A DNA stretch of 22,035 nt from CAZFVY01 sp964522665 (lineage in GTDB: Bacteria; Verrucomicrobiota; Verrucomicrobiia; Limisphaerales; CAZFVY01), in the NCBI GenBank assembly GCA_964522665.1, contig CAZFVY010000116.1:1-22035 (forward strand), read 5' to 3'. The notes beneath the pieces were generated by a model that was not told the DNA's origin, did no database searches, and worked only from the letters and a program-made list of their open reading frames with translations. Both the position numbers and the translations under genes were made by a program. Below are positions 16,142-22,035 of the stretch, piece after piece (positions within the stretch are counted from its first letter, which is position 1; the number at the start of each line of letters is the position of its first letter).

Positions 16142-16295
16142 CAACCCGCTTCGGGGTTGGACCGGGACGGATCGGAGACCCAAGGTAACCCCGCGTCGCT
16201 GGGCAACCTTGGGCTTTGGAACGGAATCCCTCTGGGATTCTTTCAGTAAGTCGCCCCCTAATGCGGAAGCACTCGGCCGTTCTGGGATTCTTTCA
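16142..16295. repeat. Hairpin and direct-repeat cluster in 364-bp intergenic gap
   Basis: The gap from 16049 to 16412 has no convincing gene. It holds CAACCC/GGGTTG (16142-16159), CCCAAGGT (16179-16186) pairing with ACCTTGGG (16206-16213), and the perfect hairpin GAATCCC-TCT-GGGATTC (16224-16240). The 15-mer TCTGGGATTCTTTCA at 16231-16245 recurs exactly at 16281-16295. There is no T-run, so it is not a simple terminator. It is REP-like dispersed repeat DNA and resembles the patches at 11004-11298 and 21865-21986. Confidence 0.55.
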
Positions 16296-16412
16296 CAGGG
16301 CCGTCCGATAAAGCCGAAGGCGAACCCCGTTTGGCTAGGAACGGGCTGACACGATGCGCCCGGCAGAATTTAGAAGTTTGCCCCTCCGCGTTCATTCGGT
16401 CAGTGGAGCGGC

Positions 16413-16631
16413 TTGTCAAAGCAGTCGAACGGCGCGATAATTCCTCCGATGCGAACGATTAATTTCTGCGTTTACAAAGAGGCGCCCCACTATGTTTCGC
16501 AATGTTTGAACGTCGATGTCGCGAGCTTCGGCGCCACCGCCGAAGAAGCGATCGCAAACCTGAAGGAAGCGGTGGAATTGTACTTTGAAGATGTCTTAGC
16601 CACGGAGTTTCCGTCCCCAACCAGCGCTTAA
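16413..16631 (+). CDS. HicB-like small protein (solitary antitoxin-type domain)
   Basis: This 72-aa protein has the partial RNase-H-like fold of HicB antitoxins. NFCVYKEAPHYVSQCLNVDV forms the first hairpin, and FGATAEEAIANLKEAVELYFED is the conserved helix (the typical G-T-x-E-E-A-x-x-N-x-x-E-A pattern). HicB normally neutralises the HicA mRNA interferase, but no HicA gene (small, with a G-S-H motif) is visible on either side. A solitary or regulatory role is therefore likely. There is no C-terminal DNA-binding domain. The start is uncertain. TTG at 16413 has GGAG four bases upstream, while ATG at 16449 would give 60 residues beginning MRTINFCVY, closer to the family's normal N-terminus, but lacks a ribosome site. 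It lies in repeat-rich DNA. Confidence 0.7.
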   Translation: MSKQSNGAIIPPMRTINFCVYKEAPHYVSQCLNVDVASFGATAEEAIANLKEAVELYFEDVLATEFPSPTSA

Positions 16632-16692
16632 CGCCGGTCTGACAAGGCCTAAACTCGCGCCGCGCAGCCTTAGCGCCGTGGGCCTAAATACG

Positions 16693-16902
16693 AAGGTGGG
16701 GCGAGACTCCGTCAAGCCCTGATATACCTGGAGGCTTCCAACGGAGCGAGAGTGGACAAAGGTGCGGCTGACGTGGTATTTGGCGTGCGATCGGAGGATG
16801 GCGTGGAATTAGATTCGTTGCCCGGGCTCGGAATTCTGAGCTTGGTTGACCAATTGGGCGCGGCGAACCATGTCACGGCTCGATGGAATCTCGCCCCACC
16901 TT
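16693..16902. repeat. 210-bp element bounded by 14-bp inverted repeats
   Basis: AAGGTGGGGCGAGA (16693-16706) and TCTCGCCCCACCTT (16889-16902) are exact inverted repeats flanking gene-free DNA. The small pair CTCCGT (16707-16712) and ACGGAG (16741-16746) sits just inside the left arm. The arrangement looks like a small mobile or dispersed element, but no other copy lies in this window. Confidence 0.5.
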
Positions 16903-16951
16903 TGGCGATTCGCCTTCATGAGCGACGCAGAGCCTGGCGACAGCTGCGGAA

Positions 16952-17060
16952 CGGCGCGCGGTTCTGTGAACCGCAGCGGCGGCTTACGTCAGAACGCGTT
17001 CGGCGTTGGCGGCAGCGGCCGGAGATTTGGACGTGCTGCGGTTCACAGAACCGCGCGCCG
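16952..17060. repeat. 26-bp perfect inverted repeat with 57-bp spacer
   Basis: Positions 16952-16977 and 17035-17060 are exact reverse complements (core GGTTCTGTGAACCGCAGC and GCTGCGGTTCACAGAACC). Each arm also contains the near-palindrome GCGGTTC-x-GAACCGC. A long ORF runs through the whole region in the plus direction, but it reads antisense to the thioredoxin gene and has no protein features, so I treat this as non-coding repeat DNA. Confidence 0.65.
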
Positions 17061-17122
17061 GGGCTGGGGCTGGCGTTTCGGTCCCGCCGGATTGATCGGG
17101 AACCGCTCCCCCGGCCAGTGTT

Positions 17123-17170
17123 GTGTCTCCTAAACAACTGGTCATTCGCGGCCAGTTGTTTAGGAGACAC
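17123..17170. repeat. 19-bp perfect stem-loop beside the thioredoxin-like gene
   Basis: GTGTCTCCTAAACAACTGG (17123-17141) and CCAGTTGTTTAGGAGACAC (17152-17170) are exact inverted repeats with a 10-base loop. It starts 4 bp beyond the stop codon of the minus-strand thioredoxin-like gene, so it could end or protect that transcript. No T-run follows in that direction, so it is not a canonical intrinsic terminator. Confidence 0.65.
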
Positions 17171-17174
17171 TACG

Positions 17175-17750
17175 CTAGTGGGTCATTGCCTGCACGCGGT
17201 TCCGCACTTCCAGGCACAATTTGTCGGCGTCGAAAAGATGGCCCATCGGCACGCCTTCCAATTGCCGGTGCATCACGTAGTCCGGCTTGGGCGGATGCGC
17301 GCCCCATTTGGCGCCGGGCAGATAAACGAAATAGACGCTGTCCGCCAATTCACCGTGCAGGCCAAGGATGTAGGAGAATTCGCGCGACAACTCCGACGCG
17401 TTGTCCCAGAAATGAACCGCCCGGGGGTCGGGCACGAGCGACATAGCCTTCGGCAGGCGATCGGGGCCGTCCACGCGGGTGATCGGGGTCCAGACGGCGT
17501 ACACGTTCAGGTTGGCGCTGGGAATTTGCTGGAGAATCTTTTGCTGAACTTGGACCGCGCCGCCCAAACAAACCGAGCAGGTGGGCGAAATCAGCGTCAG
17601 CAGGCGGACGTGTCCGACGTCGCGGTTGAACCGCTCCTTGAGCGGGGCCAGATCGCGTCCTAGCTCCGTAAAACGCGGAGCCTGCGCCGCGCGCGCCGCG
17701 ACGGCCAGCAGCAGAGCGACTAATATTGGTATTGGTAATGTTCTAGGCAT
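17175..17750 (-). CDS. Secreted thioredoxin-fold protein with CxxC
   Basis: I place the start at the ATG at 17750, giving 191 aa. It directly opens a signal peptide (MPRTLPIPILVALLLAVAARAAQA), while the longer reading adds 15 residues of unlikely leader. After cleavage near residue 24 comes a helix, then HVRLLTLISPTCSVCLGGA with C58 and C61. This C-x2-C after a hydrophobic strand marks a thioredoxin-like redox or metal site, as in TlpA/ResA- or SCO-like proteins. VYAVWTPIT is the next strand. A later RAVHFWD...VYFVYLPG section is reminiscent of uncharacterised secreted thioredoxin-like proteins. It should act outside the cytoplasm, in thiol or metal handling. The cis-proline is not certain. 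The gene is flanked by the 19-bp stem-loop at its 3' end and the porin promoter region at its 5' end. Confidence 0.75.
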   Translation of the reverse strand: MPRTLPIPILVALLLAVAARAAQAPRFTELGRDLAPLKERFNRDVGHVRLLTLISPTCSVCLGGAVQVQQKILQQIPSANLNVYAVWTPITRVDGPDRLPKAMSLVPDPRAVHFWDNASELSREFSYILGLHGELADSVYFVYLPGAKWGAHPPKPDYVMHRQLEGVPMGHLFDADKLCLEVRNRVQAMTH

Positions 17751-17844
17751 TTCCGACTTCGGGTCCAACTTGCCGCCCGCCGTGGGGCGTGTCAAACGGA
17801 TTCCCCTGGCGTGTTTACGCCATCCTGGTTCTTTTTCTTTCCGC

Positions 17845-17884
17845 TTTACACCCTTGACCTACGCCGCTAAAAAGGCAGCATAAA
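17845..17884 (+). promoter_or_regulatory. Candidate porin promoter
   Basis: TTTACA (17845-17850) and TAAAAA (17868-17873) are 17 bp apart. Alternatively, TTGACC (17854-17859) pairs with CATAAA (17879-17884) at 19 bp. Both lie 30-70 bp upstream of the porin ATG in a locally AT-richer stretch. One of the two is probably used, and the sequence alone does not decide. Confidence 0.4.
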
Positions 17885-17915
17885 TCGGTCTAATACTCGG
17901 GCAACCTTTACTCCT

Positions 17916-19175
17916 ATGAAGCATTCTAATTCGAGCCGCCAGCGCCGTTCCTACGCCACGCGAATACCGTTGAGCGCCGGCGCCGCCGCCTTGACGCTCG
18001 CCACCGGCCTGGCGCTGCCGCCGGCGGCCACCGCGCAAACGGCGGGCCAATCCGACCTGCAGCAGTTGGTCGAAAAGCTGAGCAAGCAAGTGCAGGAACT
18101 TCAGTCCGAAGTGAAGGATTTGAAGTCCCAGAGCGCCGCGACCGCGCCCACCGGCGGTGACACCGCCGCCGCGCACGAGCATTTCCCGGACCTCCAGTTT
18201 CACGGCTTCATGGACGTCACTTACACTGATGGGAACCTGGTCGGGAATAAGAACGCGTTTGCTTTGGGTGAAATGGACCTGTTCGTCACCTCGCGGCTGA
18301 CGGATGATTTGAGCATGATGGCGGAAACCGTCGTGGCGGCGGGCGGCGACAATGAGTTTACGCCTGAGATTGAACGGGTGCTGCTGCAGTATAAACCGTC
18401 CGATTACTTCAACATCGACGTCGGCCGTTATCACACGTCGCTTGGGTTCTACAGCACCGCGTATCACCACGGCACTTATTTGCAGACCGCGACCGGCCGG
18501 CCGGGCGCGATTAATTTTGAGGATAGCGGCGGTATCTTCCCGATCCATAACACCGGTATTTCCATTAACGGGGCCATCCCCTCCGGCAAGCTCGGCCTGC
18601 ACTACATTGTCGAAGTCGGCAATGGACGCCCTTACAATCAAGGCGCGAATAGCCCGGTGCTGAACGTCTCGGACAACAACGAGTACAAGGCGGTCAACCT
18701 CGGATTGTCCGCGCGGCCGGAATGGGCGCCCGGTTTGCAATTCGGCGTCTCGGCCTACCATGACACGTTGACTCCGGACCCGATTCCCCGCACCGACCAA
18801 CAGCTCTACACGGCTCACGTGGTCTATCAAACGCCGGACTTCGAGTTCCTGAACGAAGTCTTCCTGCTGCGCGACCACACGCGGGGCACGCGAGACGCGA
18901 CCACGCCGTTCGCGTACACGCAACTTTCCAAGCGCTTTGACAAAATCCGGCCGTACGTTCGCTTCCAGTACTTGAACGTTTCGAAGAATGACCAACCGGT
19001 GAACACGGACCTGATTAACGACGGCTTCCCGACCGGCCTCCAATATGGCCCCTCTTTCGGTGTGCGGTATGACTTTACCACGCTCGCCTGCGTGAAGCTG
19101 CAATACGACTATTTCGTCGAAAAAGTCATGCGGGACGTCAGCCAAGTCACCCTGCAATTGTCGTACACCTTCTAA
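17916..19175 (+). CDS. Outer-membrane beta-barrel porin with N-terminal coiled coil
   Basis: This 419-aa protein is exported to the outer membrane. A signal peptide occupies about residues 1-41 (basic start, Ala/Leu core, ATAQ). It is followed by a heptad-patterned coiled coil at about 46-72 (LQQLVEKLSKQVQELQ), a frequent trimerisation element of porins. From about 88 onward there are alternating polar/hydrophobic strands with aromatic girdle residues (FHGFMDVTYTD, YFNIDVGRYHTSLGFY, LQFGVSAYHDTL). The C-terminus ends in LQLSYTF, the final aromatic residue recognised by the BAM complex. The pore specificity is unknown. The PstS-like gene follows after 14 bp, which points to a joint role in anion or phosphate uptake. 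No Shine-Dalgarno sequence precedes the ATG. Confidence 0.88.
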   Translation: MKHSNSSRQRRSYATRIPLSAGAAALTLATGLALPPAATAQTAGQSDLQQLVEKLSKQVQELQSEVKDLKSQSAATAPTGGDTAAAHEHFPDLQFHGFMDVTYTDGNLVGNKNAFALGEMDLFVTSRLTDDLSMMAETVVAAGGDNEFTPEIERVLLQYKPSDYFNIDVGRYHTSLGFYSTAYHHGTYLQTATGRPGAINFEDSGGIFPIHNTGISINGAIPSGKLGLHYIVEVGNGRPYNQGANSPVLNVSDNNEYKAVNLGLSARPEWAPGLQFGVSAYHDTLTPDPIPRTDQQLYTAHVVYQTPDFEFLNEVFLLRDHTRGTRDATTPFAYTQLSKRFDKIRPYVRFQYLNVSKNDQPVNTDLINDGFPTGLQYGPSFGVRYDFTTLACVKLQYDYFVEKVMRDVSQVTLQLSYTF

Positions 19176-19189
19176 TCAAAGATCAACCT

Positions 19190-19666
19190 ATGCGAAAGTT
19201 AATGGCTTTAGTTGGAGCGCTGACGCTTCTGGCGGCGAGCGGGGCTTGGGCGGCGGACGATGACGCGGTGGCGATTATCGTGAACAAGGGCAGTTCGACC
19301 TCCGGCCTGAGTGAGGACGATCTGCGAAAGATATTCAAGGGTGAAGTGAGCCGCACGCCCGAGGGCCAGAAGTACATCGTGGTGATGCTCGAGTCCGGCG
19401 CTGAGCGCGACAGCATCCTCAAGACCGTCTATAAAATGAGCGGCGCCGACTACGACAAATACTTCCTTCAGGCTACCTTTACCGGCAAGGTCCAATCCGC
19501 GCCCAAACAGTTCTCGTCCGCGGGCGCCGTGCTCAAATTCGTAGCGCAGAACCCCGGCGCCATCGGCTACGTCCGGGCCGGCGACGTCGATCGCTTCGTC
19601 AAACAAGTCAGCATCGACGGACAGAACCCCGGTGACCCCAGCTACAAGCTTAAATCCGGGAAATAG
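19190..19666 (+). CDS. Half-length PstS-like periplasmic substrate-binding protein
   Basis: This 158-aa exported protein has a signal peptide (MRKLMALVGALTLLAASGAWA). The mature part follows the phosphate-binding PBP-like pattern: AIIVNKGSSTSGLSEDDLRKIFKGE, then SGAERDSILKTVYKMSGADY, a KYFLQATFTGK strand, and the hallmark KFVAQNPGAIGYV. True PstS proteins are about 270-340 residues with two lobes; this one keeps only one lobe-sized module. It may therefore work as a small periplasmic binder or porin partner rather than as the receptor of a Pst transporter. No pstC, pstA or pstB is present in the window. It lies 14 bp after the porin and is almost certainly co-transcribed with it. Phosphate binding is inferred from the family. 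Confidence 0.85.
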   Translation: MRKLMALVGALTLLAASGAWAADDDAVAIIVNKGSSTSGLSEDDLRKIFKGEVSRTPEGQKYIVVMLESGAERDSILKTVYKMSGADYDKYFLQATFTGKVQSAPKQFSSAGAVLKFVAQNPGAIGYVRAGDVDRFVKQVSIDGQNPGDPSYKLKSGK

Positions 19667-19730
19667 ACCGGGAAGTCGGGTCGGTTGAGGTCCCCCTATC
19701 CCGGGCTTCAAAAATCGTCGCAGATTAGGA

Positions 19731-19758
19731 TTGCGCCGCCGTCAGACTTTGGTATGGT
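19731..19758 (+). promoter_or_regulatory. Candidate rpsB-tsf promoter
   Basis: TTGCGC (19731-19736) and TATGGT (19753-19758) are separated by 16 bp in the 288-bp gap between the PstS-like gene and rpsB. Transcription from here would give a leader of about 190 nt. That leader includes the small hairpin ATCCCG/CGGGAT (19888-19906), which could serve ribosomal-protein feedback. The match is partial, so confidence is modest. Confidence 0.45.
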
Positions 19759-19954
19759 GCGCGCTCCTTGGCGTTCAAGGTGAGGATTCCCCCCCTCGGG
19801 GCGAACCAAACTCAAGCGCCGGGGCAACGGCCACGAAATTAGCCCGGAAACGTGTGTTTTCGGGTGGCCATAATAACATCGAACCAAATCCCGATTTTCG
19901 CGGGATGGTCCGCGCCAAAAATGGAGCGGGCTGAGAACCAATGGAAAAAAGACT

Positions 19955-20785
19955 GTGATTAGCATCGGCATTAAAGAGTTGTTGGAAGCGGGCGTCCATT
20001 TCGGACATCAAACCAAACGTTGGAATCCGAAGATGAAGAAGTTCATCTTTGACGCCCGGAACGGCATTTACATCATCGACCTGAGCCAGACGCTCGGGCA
20101 ACTGCAGAGCGCCTGCGAATTCCTGGCCAAAACCGTCAGCAAGGGCGGCAAAGTGCTCTTCGTCGGCACCAAGAAACAAGCCCAGGAAGCCGTCAAAGAC
20201 GCCGCCAAGGCGTGCAGCCAGCCGTTCGTGACCGAACGTTGGCTGGGTGGCACCCTCACCAATTTGAAGACCGTCAAACGCTCGATCGCCCGCTTGAAGG
20301 AGATCGAGAAGATGGACGTGGACGGTTCGTTGAACAATTACGTCAAACAAGAGCAGTCCATGATCCGCCGCGAAGGCGCCCGTCTGATGAAGAATCTCGA
20401 TGGCGTCCGCGCGATGGATCAATATCCGCAGGCGCTGTTCATCGTCGATATCAAGCGCGAGCATAACGCCGTCGCGGAAGCCCGCCGCCTGAAAATCCCG
20501 ATCGTCGCCATCGTCGATACCAACTGCGATCCCGATCTGGTCGATTACCCGATCGCCGGCAACGACGACGCGATCCGCTCGGTCCGGTTGATCCTGACCG
20601 TGGTGCATCAAACGATCGCCGCGGCGCGGGCTGAGTACGAGTCGAACTACGCCCGGCGCAAGCCGGTCGCCGAAGCGGAAGCCCCGGCCGAAGCCGCGCC
20701 GGCGCCCGTAGCTGCTCCGGCCGAAGCCGCCGCTCCCGCCGCGGCGCCAGTGGCTGCCCCGGCGGTGGCCGTCACGGCCGCCTAG
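19955..20785 (+). CDS. rpsB: 30S ribosomal protein S2
   Basis: This 276-aa protein is ribosomal protein S2, which binds the back of the 30S subunit and is needed to dock S1. The opening IGIKELLEAGVHFGHQTKRWNPKM is diagnostic, as are FIFDARNGIYIIDL, LFVGTKKQAQEAV, RWLGGTLTN and the late IVDTNCDPDLVDYPIAGNDDA. Residues 240-276 are an Ala/Pro/Glu/Val-rich tail beyond the universal core, a low-complexity extension. The start is GTG at 19955, with a GGA nine bases before it. A 5-codon frame (ATG at 19941, TGA at 19956-19958) overlaps that GTG. The gene leads the conserved rpsB-tsf operon, with an intercistronic hairpin after it. Confidence 0.97.
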   Translation: MISIGIKELLEAGVHFGHQTKRWNPKMKKFIFDARNGIYIIDLSQTLGQLQSACEFLAKTVSKGGKVLFVGTKKQAQEAVKDAAKACSQPFVTERWLGGTLTNLKTVKRSIARLKEIEKMDVDGSLNNYVKQEQSMIRREGARLMKNLDGVRAMDQYPQALFIVDIKREHNAVAEARRLKIPIVAIVDTNCDPDLVDYPIAGNDDAIRSVRLILTVVHQTIAAARAEYESNYARRKPVAEAEAPAEAAPAPVAAPAEAAAPAAAPVAAPAVAVTAA

Positions 20786-20806
20786 TCCGCTCGATTTCCA
20801 AGAATT

Positions 20807-20841
20807 CGCCCCCGGCCAGGTTTCCAACTTGGCCGGGGGCG
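20807..20841 (+). promoter_or_regulatory. Strong intercistronic hairpin between rpsB and tsf
   Basis: CGCCCCCGGCCA (20807-20818) pairs exactly with TGGCCGGGGGCG (20830-20841). The inner G-U and G-C pairs extend the stem, leaving a 7-base loop. It begins 22 bp after the rpsB stop and has no T-run downstream, so full termination is unlikely. It could act as an attenuator, RNA-stability element or processing site that sets S2 and EF-Ts levels apart. Confidence 0.65.
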
Positions 20842-20882
20842 TCGAGTCTTACCCAAAAAGCAAAGTCGAATTTAATTTAATT

Positions 20883-21722
20883 ATGGCTGAAATTACTGCC
20901 GCCCAAGTTGGAAAGCTCCGCGAAATGACCAACGCGGGCCTGATGGATTGCAAGAAAGCGCTGGCCGAGGCCAACGGCGACCTCTCGGTCGCCGTGGACC
21001 TGTTGCGCAAAAAAGGGGTCGCCACGGCCGCCAAGAAGGCGTCGCGCGACGCGAAAGAGGGCGTCATCGCGCAGCATATCCAGGCGGGCGCGCGCGTCGG
21101 CGTCCTGGTCGAAATCAACTGCGAGACCGACTTCGTCGCCAAGAACGAGAGTTTCCGCGCGTTTTGCGATGAGGTCGCCCGCACGCTGGCGGCGAATCCG
21201 CAGGCTGACGTCGAGACCCTCCGCACCGCGCAGGTGGCCAAGATGGGCGAGAATATCAAGATTTCACGGCATCAACGCCTGGAGGTGACCGGCAACGGCA
21301 TGGTCGCGGCCTACATTCATACCGGGGCGAAGGTTGGCGTGCTCGTCGAAGTCGGGGCCGGGAAAGAAGCGACGACGGCCAGCGAAGATTTTAAGCAATT
21401 GGTCCGCGACATCACGCTGCAAATCGTGGCGGCCAGCCCGCTGACCGTTGCGCGCGACGAAGTGGATCCGGCGCTGATCGCCAAAGAGCGCGAGATCGCG
21501 CAGGATCAGATGAAGAACAAGCCCGCGCAGGCGATCGCCAAGATCGTCGAGGGCAAGCTCGAGAAGTTCTATCAAGGCTTCTGCCTGGTGGATCAGGGGT
21601 TCGTGAAAAAGAACTCCGAAATCACCGTTAAGGAGCATCTGGGGATCATCGGCAAGCAAATGGGCGACGAGATCACGATCCGCCGCTTTATCCGCTTCCA
21701 AGTCGGCGAGACCAACGCTTAG
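20883..21722 (+). CDS. tsf: Translation elongation factor Ts
   Basis: This 279-aa cytoplasmic guanine-nucleotide exchange factor recharges EF-Tu. The N-terminal UBA-like domain reads MAEITAAQVGKLREMTNAGLMDCKKALAEA, including the family's T-x-A-G-x-M-D-C-K-x-A-L signature. LLRKKG and an Ala/Lys-rich segment follow, then the core with VEINCETDFVAKNESF. A second core subdomain carries KVGVLVEVG, and a C-terminal module carries FYQGFCLVDQ. I chose the ATG at 20883 because the family begins at this point. The reading frame is open upstream into the intercistronic hairpin, where no protein match is expected. An AT-rich stretch (AATTTAATTTAATT) rather than a Shine-Dalgarno sequence precedes the ATG. 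The gene ends 38 bp before an intrinsic terminator. Confidence 0.97.
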   Translation: MAEITAAQVGKLREMTNAGLMDCKKALAEANGDLSVAVDLLRKKGVATAAKKASRDAKEGVIAQHIQAGARVGVLVEINCETDFVAKNESFRAFCDEVARTLAANPQADVETLRTAQVAKMGENIKISRHQRLEVTGNGMVAAYIHTGAKVGVLVEVGAGKEATTASEDFKQLVRDITLQIVAASPLTVARDEVDPALIAKEREIAQDQMKNKPAQAIAKIVEGKLEKFYQGFCLVDQGFVKKNSEITVKEHLGIIGKQMGDEITIRRFIRFQVGETNA

Positions 21723-21759
21723 ACCCGCGCCGTCCGCCAATCATCGGACCGCAGATTTT

Positions 21760-21789
21760 CGCCGGAGCGTTTCGCTCCGGCGTTTTTTT
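21760..21789 (+). terminator. Intrinsic terminator of rpsB-tsf
   Basis: CGCCGGAGCG (21760-21769) and CGCTCCGGCG (21773-21782) form a perfect 10-bp stem with a TTT loop, followed by seven T residues (21783-21789). It lies 38 bp after the tsf stop codon. This is the clearest Rho-independent terminator in the window. Confidence 0.93.
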
Positions 21790-21864
21790 GTCGCGACGCG
21801 GGCAACGGGGTTGCCTCGGCAGGGCAAACGCATCTAAATGTGGAACCCGCCGACGGTTGTTGCC

Positions 21865-21986
21865 AATCCCGCGGGATTCTCGATTCGACCCCGTTGTCGT
21901 CGCGAGGAACTTGTTGCCGTAACCGGATTCCCATTCTGGAGGTCATCCGTTTTTGCGCCCGCGCCTTCCTTCAGCCCCAGCGGGGG
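21865..21986. repeat. Hairpin-rich non-coding DNA at the right edge
   Basis: The 246 bp after the terminator hold no recognisable gene. AATCCC-GC-GGGATT (21865-21878) and CCCC-AGC-GGGG (21975-21985) are small hairpins. The wording (AATCCC...GGGATT, CCCAGGGTAG near 22010) resembles the repeat patch at 16142-16295, suggesting the same family of dispersed intergenic repeats. Nothing else is seen up to 22035. Confidence 0.4.
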
Positions 21987-22035
21987 AATGGCGCTTACTT
22001 AAGCCTTCCCAGGGTAGCGTATGCGTTCCGTCCCG

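Noticed and set aside
14684..16183. 499-aa minus-strand open frame across the glycosyltransferase end and the esterase
   Set aside because: It spans two good plus-strand genes and repeat DNA, with shadow-like composition.
17123..17170. Stem-loop considered as an integron attC site
   Set aside because: The arms lack the GTTRRRY/RYYYAAC core sites and the stem is perfectly paired without the extrahelical bases of attC.
16632..17174. Repeat-dense stretch considered as a CRISPR array
   Set aside because: The repeats are inverted pairs rather than regularly spaced direct repeats, and no cas gene is present.
16752..17663. 303-aa plus-strand open frame through the inverted-repeat region
   Set aside because: It runs antisense to the thioredoxin-like gene, crosses two long inverted repeats and shows no protein family features.
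17859..19157. 432-aa minus-strand open frame opposite the porin
   Set aside because: The porin frame has signal peptide, beta-strand pattern and C-terminal Phe; the antisense frame is a shadow.
19775..20827. 350-aa minus-strand open frame opposite rpsB
   Set aside because: It is antisense to a universally conserved ribosomal protein gene.

Overview
The window is 22 kb of GC-rich bacterial chromosome. It most resembles a Verrucomicrobiota genome (Pedosphaera/Limisphaera-like). The basis is the gene mix: secreted clan GH-A glycosidase, Fes-type esterase, SEC-C protein, rpsB-tsf with an Ala/Pro-rich S2 tail. It also has hairpin-rich intergenic DNA and start codons mostly without a good Shine-Dalgarno sequence. 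The phylum is an inference; no rRNA or tRNA gene is present.

Layout. (1) 1-260: 5' end of dnaK on the minus strand, running off the left edge, behind an AT-rich promoter-like stretch. (2) 604-5839: an accessory block with less GC-biased codon use than its neighbours. A DUF4143-type AAA ATPase (minus) and a 1341-aa protein (plus) diverge from one 40-bp gap that is almost filled by a perfect 13-bp-arm palindrome. The large protein has an Mrr-like PD-(D/E)XK nuclease N-terminus, a STAND-like P-loop NTPase centre and a long helical C-terminus. This is the architecture of antiviral STAND (Avs-like) defence proteins and is the best candidate here for an undescribed system. (3) 5900-10911: a SEC-C protein with three cysteine clusters (minus), then an aldehyde dehydrogenase and a secreted GH-A glycoside hydrolase in tandem (plus). 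(4) 10912-17750: hairpin-rich repeat DNA, a two-module ABC-2 permease and a VOC protein (minus), a family 2 glycosyltransferase and a secreted esterase (plus), more repeat DNA, a solitary HicB-like small protein, a 540-bp gene-free stretch with three long inverted repeats, and a secreted thioredoxin-fold protein (minus). (5) 17916-19666: an outer-membrane porin and a half-length PstS-like periplasmic protein 14 bp apart. (6) 19955-21789: rpsB and tsf, an intercistronic hairpin, and a clear intrinsic terminator. The last 245 bp are non-coding and hairpin-rich.

How the genes relate. rpsB-tsf is the conserved translation operon. The porin and PstS-like protein probably act together in envelope ion or phosphate handling. 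The glycosidase, esterase and glycosyltransferase fit a polysaccharide-degrading, envelope-rich lifestyle, but each sits in its own short transcription unit. The 604-5839 block looks like an inserted two-gene defence or stress island between housekeeping dnaK and the SEC-C gene.
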